64,000 bases of DNA from the NCBI RefSeq assembly GCF_000970205.1, contig NZ_CP009512.1, forward strand, positions 1,426,001-1,490,000, in the 5' to 3' direction. How positions within the stretch are numbered: the stretch's first letter is position 1; every line of letters starts with the position of its first letter. The DNA comes from Methanosarcina mazei S-6 (GTDB lineage Archaea; Halobacteriota; Methanosarcinia; Methanosarcinales; Methanosarcinaceae). A program made the translations under genes and the position numbers. A model generated the notes under the pieces. That model made no database searches, had not been told where the DNA came from, and saw nothing but the letters and a program-made list of their open reading frames with translations. Below are positions 1 to 8,211 of the stretch, one piece after another.

Positions 1-495
1 GAAAAACCGGAAAACTGGAAAGCCGTCTGTGAAATTAGGACCCTTTGCGGGATATTACATAAATCCATGGGAAATTACGACGCAGCTATCCAGATCTACA
101 AATCAGTCTTCTCTGTCCTGAATAAGCATCCAGTATCTGATCCCGATAACCCTGATTACCAGTCAATTATCGGTGTATTATATACCCAGCTGGGAATTGC
201 GTATCATCTGGCAGACGAGTATGATAAATCAAAAGAAGCCTTTGAAAAAAGTATACCCATAAACGTAAAACTGCTTGATGAAGAAACTGAAAATTTCTTA
301 CACATGGGAGATATGGCAGTAGCATTTACAGAATATTCAAAGTTACTCACAAGCATGGGCATGAAAAAAGAAGCCGAAGAATACGCTGCAAAAGCAGACG
401 AGATAAAGGAAAAGATAATGAAAAAATTTAGGTTTGATGAATCTACAATGTTTGATGAATCTACAATAGAAGATGGAGACAAAAAAGATCTCTGA
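1..495 (+). CDS. TPR-repeat protein, 3' part (gene starts before the window)
   Basis: The frame is open from base 1 and ends at a TGA at 493-495, so this is the C-terminal part of a larger protein. The residues show helix-turn-helix tetratricopeptide spacing (for example GNYDAAIQIYKS and DEYDKSKEAFEKS), followed by a Lys/Glu-rich tail with a small duplication (FDESTMFDESTIEDG). TPR proteins are protein-protein scaffolds; no partner is visible. Two more TPR proteins of the same style lie at 36.7-37.5 and 38.1-38.9 kb. It converges with brxC, whose stop is about 90 bases away. Confidence 0.8.
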   Translation, partial: EKPENWKAVCEIRTLCGILHKSMGNYDAAIQIYKSVFSVLNKHPVSDPDNPDYQSIIGVLYTQLGIAYHLADEYDKSKEAFEKSIPINVKLLDEETENFLHMGDMAVAFTEYSKLLTSMGMKKEAEEYAAKADEIKEKIMKKFRFDESTMFDESTIEDGDKKDL

Positions 496-585
496 GATTC
501 AGATGAACGCAGGTTTCAATAAAAGAGGTTCAATAAAAAAGGTTCAAAAAAATCAGTTTCAATAAAATTAAAAAGAGGGTGTAAT

Positions 586-3500
586 TCACACCCTTATGTT
601 CTTCTCCTTGAGGATTCCCATCAATTTTTCTCTGAGCTGTGTAATATATTCCTCAACATCTTCTTCGGTTTCCAGCATTTTTCCACATCTGAAAAATGCT
701 ATATTGCTGATAACTTCAGTATTTCTCTGAGGGGCCGCCGGAGGAACAATTTTTGTTTCTGCTCCTGTGTCGTGGTCCACAGATTTTGTTGCCGGAGTTC
801 CCGGATTATCTAAAGCCTCAGGTCTTGTCTTATATTCATTCTTCTTCTGCTCTTCCCGGATAGTCTGCCTTTCCCGGTCCATCTGCCTGTAAGCTTCTAC
901 CCTCTGAGAATTTATAATCTGAACCTGGCTCTGGACAAGAGCACAGTCCTCAGCATCTTCTATCGTCCTTTCTATCACATTGAAGAGCCTTAGCACTGTT
1001 TCCTTGAAATCGTCAGAAAAGATTTCGTCTGAAAGCTCCCTCTCAAGCTCTTTTGTAACAGCATCAAGGTTATCTCTGATCTCTTTTTTCCGGGCAGAAA
1101 GGGCATCCTGTATTGCAACTTCTATCCTCTTCTTCAGTACTGGGAGCTGGCGGATCTGAGAGTAGGGTTCTTCCATGTTCAAAATTCTGTTAACTTCTTC
1201 AATATCTGCTCTTGTTTCTTTACTGAGGAACTGGATATTTCTGGAGTAATCCCTGTACTTATGGGCAAGCCTCCTGAAGATCTCAACCTGGGAGCCGTTA
1301 AAGAAGTTCTTCACAGGCTCTGCATCGGCGTGCAGCTCTTCAAATTCGGTTTTTCGTAAGGCTGCAGCTCTGAAAAAGGATGAAGGGTCTGAGTTTTCTG
1401 TCAGTTCTTTCAGGAATTTCCTGTAGGCTTCTATCCGGACTCTACCAGGGAAGCTCCCTTCTTCTTCATATCTTCCTTCGATTACCTGCAGAGCTGAAAG
1501 CTCTTCCCTGAATATTTTCTCTGCAGTTTCGTAGAGTTCGCCCTCTTTTTCAGGCAGGCTCAGTTTTTCAAAAAGGTCATTAAGGATCTTCTTTACGGCT
1601 TTGAGGTCCTCTTCTTCGGTCTTCTCCCTGATTTCTATGACCACTTTGTCAGCTTCGTCCCTTCTTGTCAGGTGTTTTGCCGTAGCACTCGCATCGTTAA
1701 ACAGGTACTCGGACTGGTAGCGAAGTTTGATCTCTTCTCTAAGGTAAAGAATTGCCACAAGCCCTGAAATCGTCATTTCTTTCCAGCCGTAGGGCTTCTT
1801 CATGAAGCGTTCCTTTAAATCGCTTAACAGGACCCTTCCGCTTCTCCCGTACTTCAGCTGGATGTAGTCAAGCATCTCCTTTAATGCAAGCCTGTTTATT
1901 TCACTGCCTTCAACTCCGAACCTCTCAAGGTCGTCCGAGCGCAGGACTCTGAGCACTTCGCTATCGTTTTCATAGTCCTTTATAACATATCCGGCTTTGT
2001 TGTAAACGTTCTGTATAAGTAAGTCGAGCCCTTCCTTTATGCGCTCTTTAGGGCTGGATTTCTCAGGGATTACTTCCTTGTTGTCAACAAAAACCCTTGA
2101 ATCCGAGACCCCTTTCTGGACCAGTTCCAGGGCTTTTGCTCTTGCACTGTTAGCATTCTGCTGTTTTGTGGAAAGAATATTCTGGATTTCCACATTGTTC
2201 CGGTTTGAGGAGTTTTGCTTGAGATACTTCTCTATTTTCAGGTAAGACCTTATCTGGTCGATCAACTCGTCTTCCGGAAGTATGAAAAGCAGGGTGTCCG
2301 TTGAATCTATATTGCTTAAATTCTCGCCGCTCAGGGACTGCTGATTTCCTTTTTTACTGTTATACTGGTCTGAAAGAGGGGTCAGGAATTTGATTGTAAG
2401 GTCTGCACCTGTGACAGTCTTCTCCCTGTTATCAATAGCTCTGTTAAACTTGTAGTCCTTATGAGATGCCGGGCAGATCCCCTGTTTCTGCTCATAAAGC
2501 ATCGTATGGATCTCTTCAAGGATCTGGTGCTCTTCGATTTCTACCCTTTTGATGTCCTTGTTAATCTCTTGCTCCTCATTTGTCAGGAAATAATACTTGT
2601 CTTCGGACTTGTTAATCAGGTTCTGGTCTTCGAGTTTCCGCAGGGATTCAACGATTCTTTCTTTCAGTTTGAGCTTATTTTCATCAACTGAGGAAATGGA
2701 GAGTACTATCAGGTTGTCAAGGTTAGGCTCAATTTCCGGAATACTCCTGATCATAAACAGGATTTCCAGAAGTTCGCAGTCTTTGTCATTAAGAAAATCG
2801 TTCTTCCGGGCATGGGAGATTGTTCTTGCGATAATCGGGTCAAGGAAGCCTTCAATAGTCTCATAGAAAGCATGGAAAGGAATCAGCATCCCTACATTGT
2901 TTTCGCAGTAGTTCTCGGTAGACTCTTTAAAGGCGCTGAGCATCGACCTTTCCCCTTTTGCCAGGTGTTTGCCCGTAAACCCTGTTTCTCTGATCCTGTC
3001 AAAGACCTTCTGCACAAGGTTGAACTGGTAGGGGACAAAAGGATATACGTTTACAAAGTCATCTTCGTTTTTGTAGACTTTAATTTCAGCCCGGTTTGAA
3101 AAAGCAAGCAGATTTCTGAGTATTGTCTGCTTTTCAGCATAGTAAGAAGCCAGAACGTCCCTGTATTCCTCTTTCTTATGCAGAATCCTTTTCTTGATAA
3201 CCTCGTCCACATTAGCGCTGGTAAGTCCCAGTCTGGTGTTAAAACGTCCCTGAATCTTGGAAAAGTCGTAACTTTTCACGTGTTCCTTTGTAACAGTATC
3301 AATATCAGCCTGTGAAGTGACTGCAACCCAGGCTTTTCCCCGGAGTTTGGTCCCTAGTTCTTCCACAATGGTCTGAAGGTTGAGCATCAGTTCGCTGTTT
3401 TCTCCTATATACTGCCCCACTTCGTCCACCAGGAAAATTACCTGATGGTCTTTTCCTTTTGATTTGCAGTACTTATCTAGCTTTTTTGCAAATTTCTCAA

Positions 3501-4224
3501 CACTAAAAGTATATCCTGCGCCGTCGTTTTCAAACAGCCTGGTAGCAGCTTCCTTGCTCATGTAGCCGCAGTTTTCAAGGGCTTCTATGATATCGTCCTG
3601 CTCGAAACCATAGGTAACTCTTCTTTCTTCCCATGGATCTCCATTTATGAGCTCGAATTTGGTTTTAAATGCTTCATAAAGCCCTTTTTCTTCAAGGTCT
3701 TCTTCAAGATCTGCGATCCAGAAAACATCCCCCAGGTACCCTCTCATATCATTGAAAGCTCTCATGAAAATGTTTACAATCTGTTCATCGCCCTTATTTG
3801 CAGTGTTTGCTTTGGAATCAATATTAAAGAGAATAACGTCTTTAGTACCTGTAGTAACGGCTTTTTCGATATTGGCAAAAATAGCAGGGTCTGTAATTTT
3901 TTCCCTGAAAAATTCGAGTGCTGTCTTTCCATGGACTTCCCTATTCGCCAGTAAATATGAAAGGATTTTGAGGAAATGCGATTTTCCTGAACCGAAGAAC
4001 CCTGAGATCCAGACTCCTATTCTGTCTGTAGGTTCTTCAAGTGCTGCAGCATAATTTCTGAAAAATGTATCAAAATGCTTTCTGGATTCCCCTGTTACCA
4101 CATACTCGTCAAGTTCAGTATAGACGCTCCTTTCGTCTTCCTGATCAACCTTTATTACCCCGTTGATATCTCTTCGGATATCTTTTTCGAATAAATCTTC
4201 TATTTTTATTTCTGTGGCTGTCAT
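586..4224 (-). CDS. brxC: BREX-system P-loop ATPase BrxC (PglY-like)
   Basis: A protein of about 1,212 residues, the usual BrxC size. The N-terminus has the family pattern, with Walker A GFFGSGKSHFLK near residue 75 and a Walker B-like VIFLVDEVGQYIG near residue 260, followed by a long helical, charged C-terminal half. BrxC is the large ATPase of the BREX anti-phage system and acts with BrxB, PglX and PglZ; that role is family knowledge. I start it at ATG 4224 (MTATEIKIEDLF) rather than the GTG three codons upstream. brxB lies about 120 bases upstream on the same strand. Downstream, where pglX and pglZ would be expected, there is an oppositely oriented TPR gene. The reading frame is uninterrupted, so it may still be expressed. 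Confidence 0.88.
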   Translation of the reverse strand: MTATEIKIEDLFEKDIRRDINGVIKVDQEDERSVYTELDEYVVTGESRKHFDTFFRNYAAALEEPTDRIGVWISGFFGSGKSHFLKILSYLLANREVHGKTALEFFREKITDPAIFANIEKAVTTGTKDVILFNIDSKANTANKGDEQIVNIFMRAFNDMRGYLGDVFWIADLEEDLEEKGLYEAFKTKFELINGDPWEERRVTYGFEQDDIIEALENCGYMSKEAATRLFENDGAGYTFSVEKFAKKLDKYCKSKGKDHQVIFLVDEVGQYIGENSELMLNLQTIVEELGTKLRGKAWVAVTSQADIDTVTKEHVKSYDFSKIQGRFNTRLGLTSANVDEVIKKRILHKKEEYRDVLASYYAEKQTILRNLLAFSNRAEIKVYKNEDDFVNVYPFVPYQFNLVQKVFDRIRETGFTGKHLAKGERSMLSAFKESTENYCENNVGMLIPFHAFYETIEGFLDPIIARTISHARKNDFLNDKDCELLEILFMIRSIPEIEPNLDNLIVLSISSVDENKLKLKERIVESLRKLEDQNLINKSEDKYYFLTNEEQEINKDIKRVEIEEHQILEEIHTMLYEQKQGICPASHKDYKFNRAIDNREKTVTGADLTIKFLTPLSDQYNSKKGNQQSLSGENLSNIDSTDTLLFILPEDELIDQIRSYLKIEKYLKQNSSNRNNVEIQNILSTKQQNANSARAKALELVQKGVSDSRVFVDNKEVIPEKSSPKERIKEGLDLLIQNVYNKAGYVIKDYENDSEVLRVLRSDDLERFGVEGSEINRLALKEMLDYIQLKYGRSGRVLLSDLKERFMKKPYGWKEMTISGLVAILYLREEIKLRYQSEYLFNDASATAKHLTRRDEADKVVIEIREKTEEEDLKAVKKILNDLFEKLSLPEKEGELYETAEKIFREELSALQVIEGRYEEEGSFPGRVRIEAYRKFLKELTENSDPSSFFRAAALRKTEFEELHADAEPVKNFFNGSQVEIFRRLAHKYRDYSRNIQFLSKETRADIEEVNRILNMEEPYSQIRQLPVLKKRIEVAIQDALSARKKEIRDNLDAVTKELERELSDEIFSDDFKETVLRLFNVIERTIEDAEDCALVQSQVQIINSQRVEAYRQMDRERQTIREEQKKNEYKTRPEALDNPGTPATKSVDHDTGAETKIVPPAAPQRNTEVISNIAFFRCGKMLETEEDVEEYITQLREKLMGILKEKNIRV

Positions 4225-4347
4225 GTTTAGCACTCTGAATAAATATTAGTTTGAATTGAGTTTCTATGTGAGTTAAATTTAAGATTCTGGATGTTATCTG
4301 AAAACCTGAAACTCTCCATAGAGTAGTCCCGAACAAATTTCTAAAAT

Positions 4348-4920
4348 TTACATTGCCTCTGGCATCAAGCGGAAAGCTCTGTAGTAGTTCTTGCTTTTGA
4401 ATTCTCCAAATAAGCTCAGGTCAAGCCCGCTGAATTTTCCAGGATAAAACATCACAAGAGGCTTTTTACCTGTAACGGAATGAAGGTTATTAAGGACAGA
4501 ATGAGCTCTGACCATTGGCCAGGCATTTCCCACTCCTGTCAGGAAAATAATATCATAGTTTCCCTGAAGTATCTCGGAGATTTCTTTCTTTGTAGCATCC
4601 TGGTTAAGAATAAGTCTTATCTTCTCAAGTAAGGCGTCTGAACCCTTTTTCCTTTCAAACTGGGTTATTTTTTCATCACTAAGCTTCTGACTTAGTATTT
4701 TGAGACACAGATCGTACAGGTTAATCTCAATTATTTTAAGAGAATATTTGGTCTCAAAGCCTGTAACCATCTTTTCAATTGTGTCTCTGACTAGAAGCTC
4801 TTTATCAGGCTCATAATCAAATATCCAGTATGGGATTTCATTTCCCAATCCTTTACATTCCAGAAAATCCGTTGTTTTTATCTTTTCTTTAAAGAGTTCC
4901 AGACGCTCTTCAAGTTTCAT
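4348..4920 (-). CDS. brxB: BREX protein BrxB (DUF1788)
   Basis: A protein of 190 residues matching the DUF1788/BrxB pattern: an N-terminal KLEERLELF helix, a central IPYWIFDYEP stretch, IIEINLYDLCLKIL, and a C-terminal FLTGVGNAWPMVRAHSVLNNL / LVMFYPGKFSG block ending in FRLMPEAM. BrxB is a core BREX protein of unclear biochemistry, normally between brxA and brxC. The ATG at 4920 is chosen over an upstream GTG at 4938 because the conserved sequence begins at MKLEERL. No brxA is recognisable upstream; the next 560 bases hold only debris. Confidence 0.85.
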   Translation of the reverse strand: MKLEERLELFKEKIKTTDFLECKGLGNEIPYWIFDYEPDKELLVRDTIEKMVTGFETKYSLKIIEINLYDLCLKILSQKLSDEKITQFERKKGSDALLEKIRLILNQDATKKEISEILQGNYDIIFLTGVGNAWPMVRAHSVLNNLHSVTGKKPLVMFYPGKFSGLDLSLFGEFKSKNYYRAFRLMPEAM

Positions 4921-5503
4921 AAATTTAGAATACAGCACTATCTATAAATCGGTTATTATTTTCAGCCAGTACTGTATTATCTTTTTTAAGCTTCTGAGTC
5001 AAAAGTCTCAGTAAGCTGTTTTAATAGATTAATGTTCAATGCAGGTGCAAGTAATGGCATCTGCACCAACCCACCTGTTCCTCATGCAACTGATAACTAC
5101 ATGCATACAGGTGACGGTTTTTTCTCTCAGAGCTTCATCAATTGTACACATTCTATCGAAAAATTTCTGGCACTTTGGAAAGGAAGCAGTCCCATGGGTG
5201 GAATATACATTCTTTCAATATTTACAAATAATTTAATTCAAATTCTTTATAGAATGTCTATATGTGTAAACTGCAAACCCTACTTATATTTAAGAAAGTA
5301 TTTGTTAGTGTGGACGGGTGTAGAGCAGGTCGTTTTCAATTGCACTTCTAGTTCGAGAGAAGAGATTCGAATATCTGAACTCCTTCGCGATAAACAGTCT
5401 TTTGGAAGCTTATGGTTCAGTTTTTATACAGAATGCTGATTCAAAGGCATCTGAGAAAATAGTTCAGAATGGATTAAAATAAATAACTAAAAGAGAGTTT
5501 AAA
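4921..5503. other. Gene-poor stretch with coding debris
   Basis: This stretch has no intact gene. A longer plus-strand frame at 5032-5439 has no recognisable domain and poor coding character. On the minus strand about 57 codons ending near 5035 are open, also unrecognised. A clearer remnant lies at 5324-5482 and is listed separately. The stretch looks like decayed accessory DNA between the BREX remnant and the tRNA-Leu integration site. Confidence 0.5.
5324..5482 (+). pseudogene. Fragment of an unidentified gene (C-terminal ~50 codons)
   Basis: A plus-strand frame opens after a TAG at 5321-5323 and reads ALLVREKRFEYLNSFAINSL, then LEAYGSVFIQNADSKASEK to a TAA at 5480-5482. The composition looks like a real protein end, but there is no start codon or upstream continuation. 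I do not recognise the family. It lies just before the decayed tRNA-Leu, a typical place for leftovers of integrated elements. Confidence 0.3.
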
Positions 5504-5590
5504 TGCGAGGGGTGGGATTCAAACACACGAAATCCTTCGATAACAGATCTTAAGTCCGTTGCTTAAGAGATTAATCTTGCCACAACTCAC
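5504..5590 (-). pseudogene. Decayed tRNA-Leu(UAA)
   Basis: Read on the minus strand, this 87-base sequence can be laid out as a class II tRNA with a 5-bp anticodon stem and loop CUUAAGA (anticodon UAA, Leu) and a variable arm. It departs from a working tRNA: acceptor pairs 6 and 7 are U opposite C, the D loop lacks the conserved GG, and the T stem (GUGUG/CCCAC) has a mismatch with loop UUUGAAU instead of UUCGAAU. The 3' acceptor half (CCCCUCGCA) is still perfect. Most likely a pseudogene. Confidence 0.6.
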
Positions 5591-5621
5591 AAGAAGCTTT
5601 ATAAATCATAGAATTAATCAA

Positions 5622-5635
5622 AAAAATTAAGTGCG
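5622..5635. repeat. Casposon target-site duplication, left copy
   Basis: The 14-base sequence AAAAATTAAGTGCG directly abuts the left inverted repeat and is repeated exactly at 18705-18718, next to the right inverted repeat. Casposons are known to make duplications of about 14-15 bp. The last bases (TGCG) are the 3' end of the tRNA-Leu gene on the minus strand. Confidence 0.9.
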
Positions 5636-5690
5636 GGGATATAGGTATCTTCAAAAAACGCAACGCTGTTTTGTGAGAATTTTGCACAAC
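5636..5690 (+). repeat. Casposon left terminal inverted repeat
   Basis: Begins GGGATATAGGTATC and ends TTTTGCACAAC. Against the reverse complement of 18649-18704 the match is near perfect: two changed bases after the GGG, and a 5-6 base difference near the inner end. Confidence 0.92.
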
Positions 5691-5959
5691 CCTAATTTTT
5701 GAAAGTTGCCTTAACTAAAATCTATTATTTATATATTTTAACAATAAAAAAGTCTAGTTTCTAAGCCCATACTTAAAGATTCTTTCGAATTTTGATTTAT
5801 TTTTAAAAAATCAAAAAGTTGTGCCTATTGACAAACAACATTGAAAATACAACATAACTCGCCAAAGAACACAACCAAAACACTTAAGAGAATTTCGACA
5901 AATTGCTTATATGCCCTTTATAAACAATCAACCAAAAAACGAGGTTTATCGAAATCCTC
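5691..5959. other. Casposon left-end non-coding DNA
   Basis: AT-rich sequence between the left inverted repeat and the end of the PIN gene. I see no open frame of substance, no clear repeat and no strong hairpin here. Confidence 0.5.
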
Positions 5960-6194
5960 TTAATATTGCTCCAAAATATTCTTTAAACTTTCTTGATCTT
6001 CCTTAGATAACTTCTCATTTGGTTTGCAAAATTCTACGATATTGTGATCATTTATTAAACTTGCATTGCGTATACTTCTATAGATCTTGGGTTTACTGAT
6101 ACCTTTTGGGTATATTGAGGAATTTTTTAAGAAAGGATAAGATTCTTTATCATTAGTGCAAATAAGATTACATTTTGAAGCGATTACAATAGAC

Positions 6195-7913
6195 CCTACA
6201 TTCGGCAGGTTGACGTAATTAGAGATAGATATTTTCATATTTTTCTCCCATGAGCCTCAGTATCTTCCAGTGAATATCCTCCATATTCAATATTTCGGAC
6301 TCTATTTCTCCTTGTTTCTGAATCCTAAGTTCTGTAATTCCCTGGAAATTGAAAAATATCCATCTCATTGTAGGTCTTTTTGTTGGCTTCCCTTTTTGAT
6401 CTGGAACCGTTTCATTTTCTTCTTCTAACTTTGTTCTTAATTTCCATTCTGCAATTGAATAAATCATTAAGCAGAGAACCATTATCATAGTCAGTGCTTC
6501 AATTCGGGATTTTTTCTTGAGGTAAACTTTCGATATGCTAAACGTATCACTTTTCAAGAACCTGAATCCTTTTTCTACATTGTCCTGTCCTTTGTAATAC
6601 TTCAGCATATCTTCAGGAGAAATACTGATATCATTACTTGCAAGAATGAAAAGTCCCATTTTCTCCATTTCTTTCAAAACAAAAGCTTCATTAGTCTTTA
6701 AACTGCCATCAATCCTGTAATAAGTCTTTAATTTCTCATCTTTTGAAGGTCTGCCTCTTTTACCCGATTCACGTTTTTTAATGGCTTTCAAATCAACATT
6801 TTCAAACACAATTGAGGGGAAATCTTGAATCCATTTCTCTGCGGCTTTTAATGCATCATCTTCACAGAAGAAGTCCTCTCCTTTCAGCTTTTTAAAAGAC
6901 TTCTCTGCTTTTTCAAACTCTTTGTCAAGCTTTGTTCTGAGAGTTTGCTCTTTTTTCTCTTTCATCTTGTGAGAAAGCAGCAAAACCCACTTTTGTTTAA
7001 CTCCACCATATTCCACAAAGGTTTGATAAAATGAGTATCTTTCGTCGCTTTTTAGCGTTTTCAGGTTCAGATTTGCAGCTAACAGTTCCTTTGCCTCGGT
7101 AATTGTTGCAGGAACGCGACTGATCCAGAATGACGTTCCTATGTTCTTGATATTATTGTCTGTGTAAAAGGAACTATCAGCGACATAGTACACTTTGCTT
7201 TCAGGCCTTAGAACTGATTTAAGAGAGTTGATAGCTTCCAGAATTGTGTTTTTGTCGGAAGCATTTCCTGAATGGGTGTTCATGAAAAGAGGTATGCCAT
7301 GCTGATTAACAATCAAGCTCAGTACAAATTGTTTGAGGTCCCATCTTCCGTTTTTGGGAATTCCAAAAGTAATATCAATAGACTCAGTTTCTTCGTCTTC
7401 ATAATCCCCATAAACGCTGACACTTGTAGTGTCAGCGTGTAAACAGTGAACAGGAATAGGTAGACGAGCCATAATGTGAAGAGCAATTTCCGTAAACAGT
7501 TTTGTAGGGCCATATTTTACGATTCTATCAAGAGTCTCTCCGATAGCATATTGATTCAGGTCTTCTCTTGTTACATTGTCTCCGAAAAGCCTTTCAGTAG
7601 AAATGTTTTTGAAAAAATCAGGAAAAAGGTACAGACGTTGCCCTATGAAACCAAGACCATTGAGTACCATGGCAAGGATGCAAACTGAGTGAGGAACATT
7701 GTGATCCCTTTCCTTGGGAAGTTTCTCATCGATCAGTTTGTCAACTTCAAGTTCTCTGAAAACTCCAGCCATGAGACCAAGGTGACCTAAGAACCTTGTA
7801 CGTTTTAAGGAAGATTCAACTCTTCTACTACTGTTTTTCTCTGACATGGGAAGACCAGGAAAGAGATATAAAATTAATAATATTAATCTATATGTTTACC
7901 TGCCGAGAGTAGG
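6195..7913 (-). mobile_element. IS1634-type (IS4-related) insertion sequence, 1,719 bp
   Basis: The ends are 20-bp imperfect inverted repeats of the form CCTACnnTCGGCAGGTnnAC, flanked by a 6-bp direct repeat ATAGAC (6189-6194 and 7914-7919). One full-length transposase gene fills the element. Both ends can be placed because removing the element plus one repeat restores the interrupted PIN frame. Confidence 0.88.
6219..7847 (-). CDS. IS1634/IS4-group DDE transposase
   Basis: 542 residues, intact. The DDE acids are visible: D in CLHADTTSVSVYGDY near residue 140, D in VYYVADSSFYT near residue 220, and E in YYKGQDNVEKGFRFLK near residue 437, which is the Y-x-E-x-K signature of the IS4 superfamily. 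The N-terminus looks like DUF4277, found in IS1634 relatives. The coding frame nearly fills the element, leaving about 24 bases on the left and 66 on the right for the ends. It looks active, so the element is probably recent or still mobile. Confidence 0.88.
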   Translation of the reverse strand: MSEKNSSRRVESSLKRTRFLGHLGLMAGVFRELEVDKLIDEKLPKERDHNVPHSVCILAMVLNGLGFIGQRLYLFPDFFKNISTERLFGDNVTREDLNQYAIGETLDRIVKYGPTKLFTEIALHIMARLPIPVHCLHADTTSVSVYGDYEDEETESIDITFGIPKNGRWDLKQFVLSLIVNQHGIPLFMNTHSGNASDKNTILEAINSLKSVLRPESKVYYVADSSFYTDNNIKNIGTSFWISRVPATITEAKELLAANLNLKTLKSDERYSFYQTFVEYGGVKQKWVLLLSHKMKEKKEQTLRTKLDKEFEKAEKSFKKLKGEDFFCEDDALKAAEKWIQDFPSIVFENVDLKAIKKRESGKRGRPSKDEKLKTYYRIDGSLKTNEAFVLKEMEKMGLFILASNDISISPEDMLKYYKGQDNVEKGFRFLKSDTFSISKVYLKKKSRIEALTMIMVLCLMIYSIAEWKLRTKLEEENETVPDQKGKPTKRPTMRWIFFNFQGITELRIQKQGEIESEILNMEDIHWKILRLMGEKYENIYL

Positions 7914-8211
7914 ATAGACGCAAGATGTCTATCGTTGAATTTAGGATCTGGGAAATCCTCCGTTAATTTTGCTTGTATTTTGTCAACTTTGTCTCTAGAA
8001 ACTGTTTTGACTTTCCCCTTATTTCCTAATAAAGTGAACAAACCAACATATTTTCCGTTTTTTTTGAGTTCATTATGATATTGAGTTCCTCCAAAAACGA
8101 TCTTTCCCTTACCATTAAAAATCCAACTAAATACCGGCTCAAATTCGGAGTGATCTTGAGACTTTGATGAAAAAACAGAACTTAATACATTTGTATCAAT
8201 TATTATACACA

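Noticed and set aside
5032-5439. 135-residue plus-strand protein
   Set aside because: No domain, odd composition, and overlaps another remnant frame (5324-5482) that looks more like real protein.
5504-5590. Functional tRNA-Leu(UAA)
   Set aside because: Acceptor mismatches, missing D-loop GG and a T-stem mismatch make a working tRNA unlikely.
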